Translations under genes and position numbers: made by a program
Assembly: GCF_013327855.1 (NCBI RefSeq)
Contig: NZ_JABUMX010000002.1
Coordinates: 124,001-188,000, forward strand
DNA: 64,000 nt
DNA from: Phyllobacterium pellucidum
Lineage (GTDB): Bacteria; Pseudomonadota; Alphaproteobacteria; Rhizobiales; Rhizobiaceae
Direction of reading: 5' to 3'
The notes under the pieces: model-generated
What the model saw: the letters and a program-made list of their open reading frames with translations, nothing else
What the model was told of the DNA's origin: nothing
The model's database searches: none
In this document: piece after piece, positions 49,701 through 57,177 of the stretch
Layout: the number at the start of each line of letters is the position of its first letter
How positions within the stretch are numbered: position 1 is the first letter of the stretch

Positions 49701-51209
49701 CTAAGGCTTTGCCGGACCTGGAACGAGGACGTAGCTGACGGCCTCGTTCCGATCCGGATAATTCCTGAAGTTGAGCGAAATGTGCCGCACATCCGTGGGC
49801 GGTGTGGGCACGCCGGCAGCGCTCATCAAGGCCATGACGCCAGGATTGAGATCCTCGCCGAACCAGACGAAGAGCGCAGGAAACTTGATGCGCGCCGAGG
49901 CGTTCGGCATTTCCATGTGCACAGGCGTTAGTGACGTATCATAAAGCCGCAAATTGCCGGGAAATTGCGGGCCGTCGGAAACAACCGACTGATAGTTGCC
50001 CTCGGCGCGCGTCGTGGCAAAAAGCTTCGCATAGTCGAGTTCGCCGATATAGGGATCTTCACCGTCGCGGGCGTAGAGCATGTTGATGGCGAGGCCCGGA
50101 ATGACGATGAGGCCGCAGATCGCCCCGACCACCGCAAAGCGCTTCAGGGGAAGATCGGATCTGATAAACCGGTCGAGCAGCACGGCAAGATACAAGGGCG
50201 ACAGGAACAGGACCGGCTGCAGCCAGCGATCCTTGACCTCGGCAGCGCCGCTGACCAAGACCCCGACCGCAACGCATGCGAGCGCGAACCAGATGAGCCG
50301 CGCAACAAACTTTTCCGCATCGGTCGCGCTGGAGCGCGCAGTCACCCGGTCGCGGCGGCTGCGCCACCAGGCAATGCCGAAGAACGCCAGCGCGACGCCT
50401 GAGAAAAGCACGCTGTTGAGGAACACCTTCCATTCACCGTGAAGACGGCTGAGGAGAAAATGGCCGCCCGCGTTCATTTCGAATTTGTGCGTCCGGGCGA
50501 GCAGGTTTTCGGTATGGGCGAGCGCCCAAAGGCCCGTCGGTATGACGGAAGCTATGAAGGCGAGGACCGCAGCGAGTGTTGAACGCGAAAGCAGCACGGC
50601 ACGATAGGACGGTATGGAAAGACCAGCCAAAATCAAAGCGATAAGAAAGAAACTTGCATTGAATTTGCCTAGAAGGCCGGCGGCGATGCCGAGCCCGAGC
50701 AGTGCCGCCGAATGCCATGACCGCGACTTCATATGCCAGGCAAATGCGAGGAAAGCCCAGGCGCAACCGGTCGTTCCGCCGACGGAGTGGGTGAGCGTGC
50801 GCTGCGATTCCCATGAGATTTGCGGCAGCATGAACATACCCAGCATACCTGCGGCGGCGACCATGCGCGACAGCCCGAGAAGCCTCGCGCCGAAATAAAC
50901 GCTGGCAAAGAGGCTCGCGAGCATGCTGAATTTGACGAGATAAATCGTAAAGAGGCTGATGCCGAGAACATCGCCGGCAATGCTGTTGATCCACGTATAG
51001 AGCGGCGCTTGCGAGCCGCCATAGCCCCACTGCAAGGCACCGACATAGGCGAGCTGCTCGGCGTCATCGACCCCTGCGCCATTCGAGATCATCGTCAGGA
51101 AGAATATCTGGAAGGCGAAATAGCACAGCACGAACAGCATCGCTGGATTGCGCGCGGCGAATGACTTGATCCTGGTGGTCGGGGTCTGTGCTGAAATGGC
51201 CGGCATCAT
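49701..51209 (-). CDS. GT39-type membrane glycosyltransferase
   Basis: A 502-residue integral membrane protein of the ArnT/PMT group. The first luminal loop has the acidic motif GAGVDDAEQLAYVGALQWGY (D-D in place of D-E). About ten helices follow and a C-terminal periplasmic domain (from about 390). Such enzymes move sugars from polyprenyl carriers to lipid A or proteins. Target unknown. Two ATGs at the start. Confidence 0.8.
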   Translation of the reverse strand: MMPAISAQTPTTRIKSFAARNPAMLFVLCYFAFQIFFLTMISNGAGVDDAEQLAYVGALQWGYGGSQAPLYTWINSIAGDVLGISLFTIYLVKFSMLASLFASVYFGARLLGLSRMVAAAGMLGMFMLPQISWESQRTLTHSVGGTTGCAWAFLAFAWHMKSRSWHSAALLGLGIAAGLLGKFNASFFLIALILAGLSIPSYRAVLLSRSTLAAVLAFIASVIPTGLWALAHTENLLARTHKFEMNAGGHFLLSRLHGEWKVFLNSVLFSGVALAFFGIAWWRSRRDRVTARSSATDAEKFVARLIWFALACVAVGVLVSGAAEVKDRWLQPVLFLSPLYLAVLLDRFIRSDLPLKRFAVVGAICGLIVIPGLAINMLYARDGEDPYIGELDYAKLFATTRAEGNYQSVVSDGPQFPGNLRLYDTSLTPVHMEMPNASARIKFPALFVWFGEDLNPGVMALMSAAGVPTPPTDVRHISLNFRNYPDRNEAVSYVLVPGPAKP

Positions 51210-51293
51210 CTTCTCTTGGCGTTGGAAGTGCCGCTTTTATGCGATGTTGGATACCAAATCCACCCGCCATGCCTCGCCTCACGCAAGCGTGCA

Positions 51294-51379
51294 TGGTGCG
51301 GACGGCGGGGATCGAACCCGCATGACCTATGGCCGAGGGATTTTAAGTCCCTTGCGTCTACCAGTTTCGCCACGTCCGC
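51294..51379 (-). tRNA. tRNA-Leu (TAA)
   Basis: 86 bases with CCA. The acceptor stem is GCGGACG with CGTCCGC; the anticodon loop gives TAA (Leu) within GACTTAAAATC. A long variable arm is present, as expected of a class II tRNA. Confidence 0.95.
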
Positions 51380-51490
51380 ACGACAGAAATTCAATTACTT
51401 AGAGCAATCTTAGAAAGCAAGGTTGCACAACATAAAAAGCGTTGTGCAATTTGATGTTCACCGAGCGTTCCCAATCGGCTAGGTTCAGCC

Positions 51491-52012
51491 ATGCACATCA
51501 CTTGGAAACGAACGGTTATCGGTGGCGATGAACTTCCTTACGACTTCTGCGCCTACGTCGAGAACATCACGATCGCACGTATCTACCGCAGCAAAGACTC
51601 GAGCGGGGTTTCAATCTGGTCGGTCAATATGCAAATCGGGGATGCCACTTCGGACACCTGCTGGACGCGCCTGGATGCCATCCAGATGGTTGAGCAGCGC
51701 CTGGCGCACTTCTTGACGACCGAGAGGGGCAAGACCGATCCGCAAGAATGGCCGCATGACCAACGATCAGCGCAGCTCTGGTTGTTGCGGCATAGCAACC
51801 CGAAGCAGCATGCCGTGCTCGTCGAGGACCTTCGCAGCGGGCGGGTCGACCGCTGCAGCGGCCACTTGCTGATGACAAATTGGTTCTGCTTGACGCTGAC
51901 ACGGCAGAAGAGCCCCTGCTCCTTTGAGCCGACTTCTAACTCTGGTCTCGCTCTGCATCATCCAAGCGGCGAAGCAATTCCGCGAAAACATCGTCAGGGG
52001 ATAGGCACGTGA
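51491..52012 (+). CDS. Hypothetical protein, possibly chimeric (173 aa)
   Basis: The first 95 residues (MHITWKRTVIGGDELPYDFC, VSIWSVNMQIGDATSDTCWT) have even composition and resemble small rhizobial proteins of unknown role. The rest overlaps an SRAP remnant in another frame and has a chance-like composition, so the true gene probably ends nearer 51800. The current frame runs through by read-through of decayed sequence. Confidence 0.4.
   Translation: MHITWKRTVIGGDELPYDFCAYVENITIARIYRSKDSSGVSIWSVNMQIGDATSDTCWTRLDAIQMVEQRLAHFLTTERGKTDPQEWPHDQRSAQLWLLRHSNPKQHAVLVEDLRSGRVDRCSGHLLMTNWFCLTLTRQKSPCSFEPTSNSGLALHHPSGEAIPRKHRQGIGT
51850..51927 (+). pseudogene. C-terminal remnant of an SRAP (YedK-like) gene
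   Basis: Read from 51850, the frame gives PLQRPLADDKLVLLDADTA and ends with LLL then TGA. This resembles the C-terminus of the better preserved SRAP pseudogene at 56046 (LQRPLPDEQLILLPQPAAE). Only 25 codons remain; the rest is not recognised. Confidence 0.4.
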
Positions 52013-52107
52013 CCGGAGTGGACGCCCTCCTGAAATTCGGACTTGGACATGTTCCTGCGCAGCGACTTGGCCGATTTCCTATCTTTGTTGTCTTTGTCTG
52101 GACTCAT
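51936..52107 (-). pseudogene. Small conserved gene broken by a one-base frameshift
   Basis: ATG at 52107 begins MSPDKDNKDRKSAKSLRRNM and continues SKSEFQEGVHSGHVPIP, then a TGA at 51996-51994. If the run of four C next to it had three C, reading would continue as DDVFAELLRRLDDAERDQS and end at TAG 51938-51936, 56 residues in all. The flow across the break suggests either a sequencing error or a recent pseudogene. Function of the family unknown. Confidence 0.5.
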
Positions 52108-52324
52108 ATGTCGCCGCTCGCTTGAACCTCATGAACACGTCTTCGTGAGATAAGTTCCAGCTTGACCGTTACGCGTGAGTGAATAGGCACCTTTTTCTGA
52201 AGTTGGTCACTCGGCAAACCGCGGCAGCTCCTGCGCTTTTGGGATTCGATTGACAAACCCCATCCATAGGTCAACACTTTCAAGGTCGTCAGGCATTTAT
52301 GGCCGCTGACGTTTGAGAGATGCA

Positions 52325-52615
52325 ATGCGCTCCCGCCCAATTCTAAAGGGGAGCTCCATTGTGGATCGCCGAAAAAAGAGCCTCATTTTTTATTCATCAC
52401 AGGATTGGAGCCTTATGCAGACCGCTCTGCTCAAGGCGTCAAGGGAGCTTGGCCGCAGCCCAAAGGGAAAACTTGCAGAGAGACTGGCCCGCCGTGTCAT
52501 GACCCTGTTTGATCAGGGCATGCGCGACGATGAAGCGATTGCATCCGCAGCGGCTTACCAGGAGAAACTGATCGCACAAGTCATGGCGCTGCGCCATCAA
52601 GGGGCCACGCCATGA
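52325..52615 (+). CDS. Hypothetical protein (about 96 aa)
   Basis: The C-terminal part (LLKASRELGRSPKGKLAERL, MTLFDQGMRDDEAIASAAAY) is helical, with periodicity of a small conserved protein. The start is uncertain: ATG 52325 or 52415. ATGA overlap with the zinc-ribbon gene. Confidence 0.5.
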   Translation: MRSRPILKGSSIVDRRKKSLIFYSSQDWSLMQTALLKASRELGRSPKGKLAERLARRVMTLFDQGMRDDEAIASAAAYQEKLIAQVMALRHQGATP

Positions 52616-52839
52616 GTAGCACCCCGCCTACCCGCCTCGATCACAAGCTCGAATGCCCGCGCTGCCACACTATCTATTTGACACTTACGGAGCAGGCTAC
52701 CGGGAGCACGCCAATCGAGTGCAGTTCCTGTCATCAATATTTGGGCACTTGGGCCGAGCTTGAACACGATTTTTACCGACAGGGCGGCAGCCACGGCGTG
52801 TTCGTACTGCGAGAAGGACAAATTCTCCGGATGGATTGA
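52612..52839 (+). CDS. Small zinc-ribbon protein, first copy (75 aa)
   Basis: LECPRCHTIYLTLTEQ and PIECSSCHQYLGTWAELE form two CxxC pairs, a zinc ribbon. The tail is FYRQGGSHGVFVLREGQILR. It is the partner of a very similar gene 43 bases downstream. Function unknown; such ribbons bind nucleic acid or protein. ATGA start overlap. Confidence 0.65.
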   Translation: MSSTPPTRLDHKLECPRCHTIYLTLTEQATGSTPIECSSCHQYLGTWAELEHDFYRQGGSHGVFVLREGQILRMD

Positions 52840-52882
52840 ATCAACCGGAGCCGCCTCAATTTCTCTAACGTTCAAGGACGTA

Positions 52883-53215
52883 ATGCCCCAAACGATCAAC
52901 GGAAGACTGCAGTGCGAGGAGTGCGAGACCATCTATCTGAGCATTCCGGAAACCGCTTTAAGCAACAGTCCGATCTTTTGCAGCGACTGCGGGGCATTCA
53001 TGGGCCGATGGTCGGATATCAAGGATGAATTCTTTTCCCAAGGCGGCAGAGATGGGATTTTTGAGCTGCGTGACGGTCAGATCATGCGTACGGACTTAAA
53101 GCTGCTCGCCATACTCGGCTCACGTTCGATCGTGAGAATTCGCACTATTCGCGTTGCTTCGGACTCGGAGTTTGTGCGTTCTCGCTCTCTTCCAATCGCC
53201 GCAACAGATTCTTGA
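52883..53215 (+). CDS. Small zinc-ribbon protein, second copy (110 aa)
   Basis: Starts at ATG 52883 within a longer frame. LQCEECETIYLSIPET and PIFCSDCGAFMGRWSDI are the CxxC pairs, then FFSQGGRDGIFELRDGQIMR, matching the first copy residue by residue in layout. The C-terminal 40 residues are absent from the first copy and overlap the minus-strand gene at 53145. Confidence 0.6.
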   Translation: MPQTINGRLQCEECETIYLSIPETALSNSPIFCSDCGAFMGRWSDIKDEFFSQGGRDGIFELRDGQIMRTDLKLLAILGSRSIVRIRTIRVASDSEFVRSRSLPIAATDS

Positions 53216-53327
53216 ATACTGCGTCTGTAGGAACAGAAGCGCTAGCCGTGCGCACGGCGTCTTGGTACCCCTGCAGCATGACTTGAGCTCGGATGTTTCG
53301 AATGCGTTTCTTCGTTTCGTCTGACAC
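53145..53327 (-). CDS. Hypothetical protein (60 aa)
   Basis: GTG start at 53327. A charged helical peptide, MSDETKKRIRNIRAQVMLQG, ending in ESENAQTPSPKQRE. It overlaps the second zinc-ribbon gene by 71 bases on the opposite strand, so one of them may end earlier. Confidence 0.5.
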   Translation of the reverse strand: MSDETKKRIRNIRAQVMLQGYQDAVRTASASVPTDAVFKNLLRRLEESENAQTPSPKQRE

Positions 53328-53466
53328 GTGCGTTCCTTGCTATGACTGTAAGAGAGTCGGGTGCTTACTGTTCCGGCAAAAGATAAAGAATTAGCGTCTC
53401 GGCTCTTTAGGAACGAACAAGGTCTCGCGTCGTTTGGACTGGAGTTGCATCAAAGTAGGTGTTCGA

Positions 53467-54510
53467 ATGGCAGCAAAATCGTCAAAGTCGATAGGGCTAT
53501 CCGTGGATGGGCCCGAATTAGTGAAGGGCAAGCCCAGGCCGAAGTTTGACAAGAAGGCGCCGCACCTACCTTTTGATCCCATGCCCGAGCGCATAGAGCC
53601 TTGCCTGGCGCTGCTGAAAACGAAGCCACCGCGCGGCCCGGAGTGGGCTTTTGAAGTCAAATGGGATGGCTACCGGCTCGCTGTTCACGTCGAGCCGACC
53701 GGCGTCCGCATCATCACGCGCGGAGGTCACGACTGGACCTCCTATTTCCCATCCATCGCCGATGCCGCAAAGGAACTTGGCTCCACCATGATCCTCGACG
53801 GGGAAGCTGTCGTGCTCGATACGCAGGGCCTTCCCAACTTTGGTTTGCTCCAGCGTGCCCTAGGTGGCCGTAAGGCAACACGCGCTGCCAAGGAGGCGGT
53901 GTTCTATGCGTTCGATCTTCTCTATTTCGACGGCCACGATCTGACCCCGCTCGAGCTCTCTTCCCGCCGGCACATGCTTGGCAAACTGTTGGAAGGTGAG
54001 ACAGGCGCCATCCGCCTTTCAGAAGAGATCGACAGCGACGGCGAAGCTATGTTGCGCCACGCCTGCCAGCATGGGCTTGAAGGCATCATCGCCAAGCACA
54101 AGGACGCTCCATATCGATCAGGCCGCACCGGCGACTGGCTCAAGATCAAATGCGTCGCCAGCGAGACCTTCGCCGTGATCGGGTATGAGCCTAGCATCAA
54201 GGTGCGCGGCTCGATCGCCAGCTTGCTACTCGCAGCCCGAAGAGGCGACGAGCTGGTCTATGCCGGTAACGTGGGAACCGGCTTCTCAGCAAAGCTTGCG
54301 CGTGATCTCCGCGTCCAACTTGACGGAATGCGCGTCGACAAACCAGCCGTCCCGATCAAAGGCAAAAACCTCGTTTTCGTCGAGCCTACGCTTGTGGCCG
54401 AAGTGAACTTTAGCGCCTGGACCCATGATGGACATCTGCGGCACCCCTCGTTCAAAGGCATCCGCCAGGTCGAGGATCATGCGGACGTGTTGGACTTGAG
54501 TAGTCTCTAA
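53467..54510 (+). CDS. Stand-alone ATP-dependent DNA ligase
   Basis: A 347-residue ligase with the nucleotidyltransferase and OB domains of LigD-type enzymes, but without polymerase or phosphoesterase. Motif I is K65 in EVKWDGYRLAV; motif III FYAFDLLYFDG; motif IV EGIIAKHKDAPY; motif V WLKIKC. It seals nicks using ATP. Start ATG 53467. No Ku gene is adjacent; a Ku gene elsewhere would allow non-homologous end joining. Confidence 0.88.
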   Translation: MAAKSSKSIGLSVDGPELVKGKPRPKFDKKAPHLPFDPMPERIEPCLALLKTKPPRGPEWAFEVKWDGYRLAVHVEPTGVRIITRGGHDWTSYFPSIADAAKELGSTMILDGEAVVLDTQGLPNFGLLQRALGGRKATRAAKEAVFYAFDLLYFDGHDLTPLELSSRRHMLGKLLEGETGAIRLSEEIDSDGEAMLRHACQHGLEGIIAKHKDAPYRSGRTGDWLKIKCVASETFAVIGYEPSIKVRGSIASLLLAARRGDELVYAGNVGTGFSAKLARDLRVQLDGMRVDKPAVPIKGKNLVFVEPTLVAEVNFSAWTHDGHLRHPSFKGIRQVEDHADVLDLSSL

Positions 54511-54526
54511 AATATAGGGTTTTCTT

Positions 54527-55027
54527 GTGACGCCACCATCTGAACGCCCTTTCCCAACTTCACCCGGCATCCTTTTGGGGCTGGGCTTGGGTGGTTTTTT
54601 CGACGGTATCGTGCTGCATCAGATATTGCAGTGGCATCACATGGTAACGAGCGCCGGCTACCCTGCCAACACGCTTGAAAATCTTGAGCTTAATACCATG
54701 CTGGACGGGCTCTTCCATGCAGCGACCTATATCATCACGGCTTCAGGGCTGCTTGTTCTTTGGCACCAGGCACGAAAGCCGCATTTCTGGTGGTCGTCCA
54801 AACTGCTTTTCGCGACGATGCTGATGGGGTTCGGGCTCTTCAACCTGGTTGAAGGCGTGGTCGACCATCACGTACTCGGATTGCATCACGTGAACGAAAC
54901 CGTTCCCCGTGATCAGTGGATTTATTGGGATATCGGCTTTCTGCTCTGGGGAGCGGCGATGTTGCTCGTGGGATTCGTGCTTTTGCGCCAAGGTTTGCGT
55001 GAACCGCAGCCTGGGCCAAGTGTTTGA
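54527..55027 (+). CDS. DUF2243 membrane protein
   Basis: GTG start at 54527. A 166-residue protein with GLGLGGFFDGIVLHQILQWH, TLENLELNTMLDGLFHAAT, four helices and the histidine motifs GVVDHHVLGLHH, the DUF2243 pattern. Such proteins are often near cytochrome oxidase genes, as here. His residues may bind metal or heme. Function unknown. Confidence 0.85.
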   Translation: MTPPSERPFPTSPGILLGLGLGGFFDGIVLHQILQWHHMVTSAGYPANTLENLELNTMLDGLFHAATYIITASGLLVLWHQARKPHFWWSSKLLFATMLMGFGLFNLVEGVVDHHVLGLHHVNETVPRDQWIYWDIGFLLWGAAMLLVGFVLLRQGLREPQPGPSV

Positions 55028-55079
55028 CAGACAAAACCGCCGGGTCCAGAGTTCGGCTTTGCCGGGCCTTATCTCCTTT

Positions 55080-55406
55080 TCATACATCACCCGTAGCATC
55101 GGCCTCGTCATCGCGATCGATGACCACGATTACCCCCGCGGCGTCGGCGCCTCGAGCGGCTTCGTTCAAACCCCAACTCCTTGTCTCGCCAACCTGCACG
55201 AGCTGGAGGGTTTCCCCGGCGATCTTTGCCAAGCGAACGACATCGACGTTGCGCTCGTGTATGCCGCGATAGAGCAGCGCGCGGACAGGATTCCACTCAG
55301 CTCTATGCCGCGCCAACACTTGAGCCCTTAACTCGGCGGCCGTTTGATCCGCCAGCTCGCGGGCAACTTCCGCGGCCGCTACCTTTCCGGCATCCTGGGA
55401 GCCCAT
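55080..55406 (-). CDS. Hypothetical protein (108 aa)
   Basis: Start at ATG 55406; a longer frame exists to 55427. Helical and charged: DAGKVAAAEVARELADQTAA, LARHRAEWNPVRALLYRGIH, ending in VVIDRDDEADATGDV. Its N-terminal half looks like a protein-interaction helix. Not recognised. Confidence 0.45.
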   Translation of the reverse strand: MGSQDAGKVAAAEVARELADQTAAELRAQVLARHRAEWNPVRALLYRGIHERNVDVVRLAKIAGETLQLVQVGETRSWGLNEAARGADAAGVIVVIDRDDEADATGDV

Positions 55407-55488
55407 AAGCAGTAACAAGCAGGTCACTCTTCTGTACTTTGGAAACGTACAGCAACGGTTCCCACAAGGGTATCGTCTTCACCAGGTC

Positions 55489-55743
55489 ATGCTGAAGAAC
55501 GATGCGAAGATGCGAAAGCATCTCTGGGCCATTAGTGGCAAAGCCTCCCAGCTGGGCGCATCCACCCTCGGCCATCATTTTTATTTCGATGAAGAAACCG
55601 CCCACTACAGCGTCTATTGTTTTTCGAGCCGCGAGAATGCCGAGTTATTTCAGGCTGCCTGGTGTGCGGAATGGCTCACGCCCGAGGACCGCAAGAAGAG
55701 CCGTTGGCGTCCATGGAGCAGCCTCGGACCGAAGCGACCATGA
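55489..55743 (+). CDS. Hypothetical protein (84 aa)
   Basis: Begins MLKNDAKMRKHLWAISGKAS; HYSVYCFSSRENAELFQAAW indicates a small beta-alpha fold. The frame is open upstream for about 60 bases with no start. It is coupled to the next gene by ATGA. No family. Confidence 0.45.
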   Translation: MLKNDAKMRKHLWAISGKASQLGASTLGHHFYFDEETAHYSVYCFSSRENAELFQAAWCAEWLTPEDRKKSRWRPWSSLGPKRP

Positions 55744-55982
55744 GGAAGCGGCATCTTCGGCCAATCAAGGACAGGACTCGGCTCTCGGAGCTTGCAGCGT
55801 GGAATGATTTGTTCGGCTACTGCATTCAGTGCGGCAAAATCGGTCAGATTGAAAAATCCGCGTTGTCCAAACGCTACGGCGCTGACGTGATCCTCGAGGA
55901 TATTTCCCGCAGGCTTGTTTGGCGGGCGTGCGGGACGCGACGCGGCAACGAATTTGGCACCAGCAATCGGCCGCGCGACTGA
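55740..55982 (+). CDS. Small conserved hypothetical protein (80 aa) with CxxC
   Basis: ATG at 55740 overlaps the stop before it. LRPIKDRTRLSELAAWNDLF, GYCIQCGKIGQIEKSAL and ISRRLVWRACGTRRGNEF resemble small rhizobial proteins with a zinc-like pair (CIQC, CG). The function is unknown. Confidence 0.5.
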   Translation: MRKRHLRPIKDRTRLSELAAWNDLFGYCIQCGKIGQIEKSALSKRYGADVILEDISRRLVWRACGTRRGNEFGTSNRPRD

Positions 55983-56045
55983 CGATGCTTGCGCCAAGTA
56001 ATTGATCGGATATCGTCCATTAATCTGCAGGGACCAGTCAGCCTG

Positions 56046-56717
56046 ATGTGCAATCTCTATAATGCCACGACCACGTTTGAAGCGATGCGGCAGCTCTTCC
56101 TGCCGATCCACGACCTTACCAACCGCTTGACGCCGCAGATCGATATTTTCCCCGACTACCACGCGCCGATCGGCCGCACGAACGCCGACGGTAAGCGCGA
56201 GCTTGCCCTCGCCCGTTGGGGTATGCCGACGCCCCGGCAATACCTGAAATCCGAGGTCGATAGCGGGGTGACCAACATCGCAACCCGACGTCCTCACACT
56301 GGCGCCGGTGGATTAGTCCCGAAAACCGTTGCGTCGTTCCGGCGACCAGCTTTTCGGAGTATGGCGAGGTCGCCGATCCCGCTACCAAGAAAAAGCCTAT
56401 TCATTGGTTTGCGCTCAACGAGGAAAAGCCGCTCTTCTGGTTCGCCGGCATCTGGACGAGCTGGTACAGCGTCCGCAAGAACAAGGAAGGCCCGGTACAG
56501 GCCGATATCTTTGCTTTCCTGACTACCGATGCCAACAGCGTCGTTGCGCCCATTCACCCAAAGGCAATGCCGGTTATTCTCACCACCACTGATGAAATCG
56601 ACGTCTGGATGAATGCTCCCGCCGAGGAGGCGCTTACTGCAGCGTCCGCTGCCCGACGAGCAGTTGATCCTGCTGCCTCAACCGGCTGCCGAAGCAGCGC
56701 AGCCGTCATTGCTGTAA
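56046..56717 (+). pseudogene. SOS response-associated peptidase (SRAP/YedK) with two frameshifts
   Basis: SRAP proteins crosslink to abasic sites through Cys2. The frame starts MCNLYNATTTFEAMRQLFLP and reads to about 56290 in frame 0. It then continues in frame +2 with CAC TGG at 56297 (HWRRWISPENRCVVPATSFS, KPIHWFALNEEKPLFWFAGI). At 56640 it returns to frame 0 with LQRPL and ends at 56717. The two shifts compensate, so they may be a sequencing error or a genuine decay. Intact parts match the family order. Confidence 0.7.
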
Positions 56718-57177
56718 TTGCAGGACCTGGAAGCCCAAATGTTCCCGATCGGTTAGAATTAGCTGTGTGACCACCCTGCTTGCCTTTACAAAACGGCTTT
56801 CGTCGTAGTGCGAAAACATCACGGTTGCTCGAGAATTGCGACTTCGCATAGGGAAGCTCACGGCCCTTTTCCCACACCCGGTAGAGACTTGGCTCCTCCG
56901 TCTCCCCGACTGGTGGGAACATTCTAACCTGAACATGGTTCTCAATCGACTGACGTCTGATCGTCAGCAGGGGCTCGACCGGACCAAACGGGTAGGCAGC
57001 CGCTCGAGCCCCAATTATGACGAGCGGTATGAACGAGGGCGAGTTCGATGATAGAGCATCTCCTCATACCAGCGTCATTCCTGGCGCGGGTTGGAACATG
57101 TTGCGACATTGAAGGTTATCGTGTGCCGAGGAGCCGCCAGCGGGATGGTTCACCTCGTCGTATCGCGTGAGGCATCC
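56718..57177. other. Gene-free region upstream of the molybdopterin oxidoreductase
   Basis: About 460 bases. Frames on both strands (56836-57051 plus; 56706-56922 minus) are short, overlap and have no motif. CTGACG (56950-56955) with CGTCAG (56962-56967) is a small palindrome. It probably holds the promoter of the redox cluster. Confidence 0.4.

Noticed and set aside
52104..52340. Minus-strand 78-residue ORF
   Set aside because: Covers the upstream region of a plus-strand gene and has no support; the smaller minus-strand ORF ending near 51994 is better supported.
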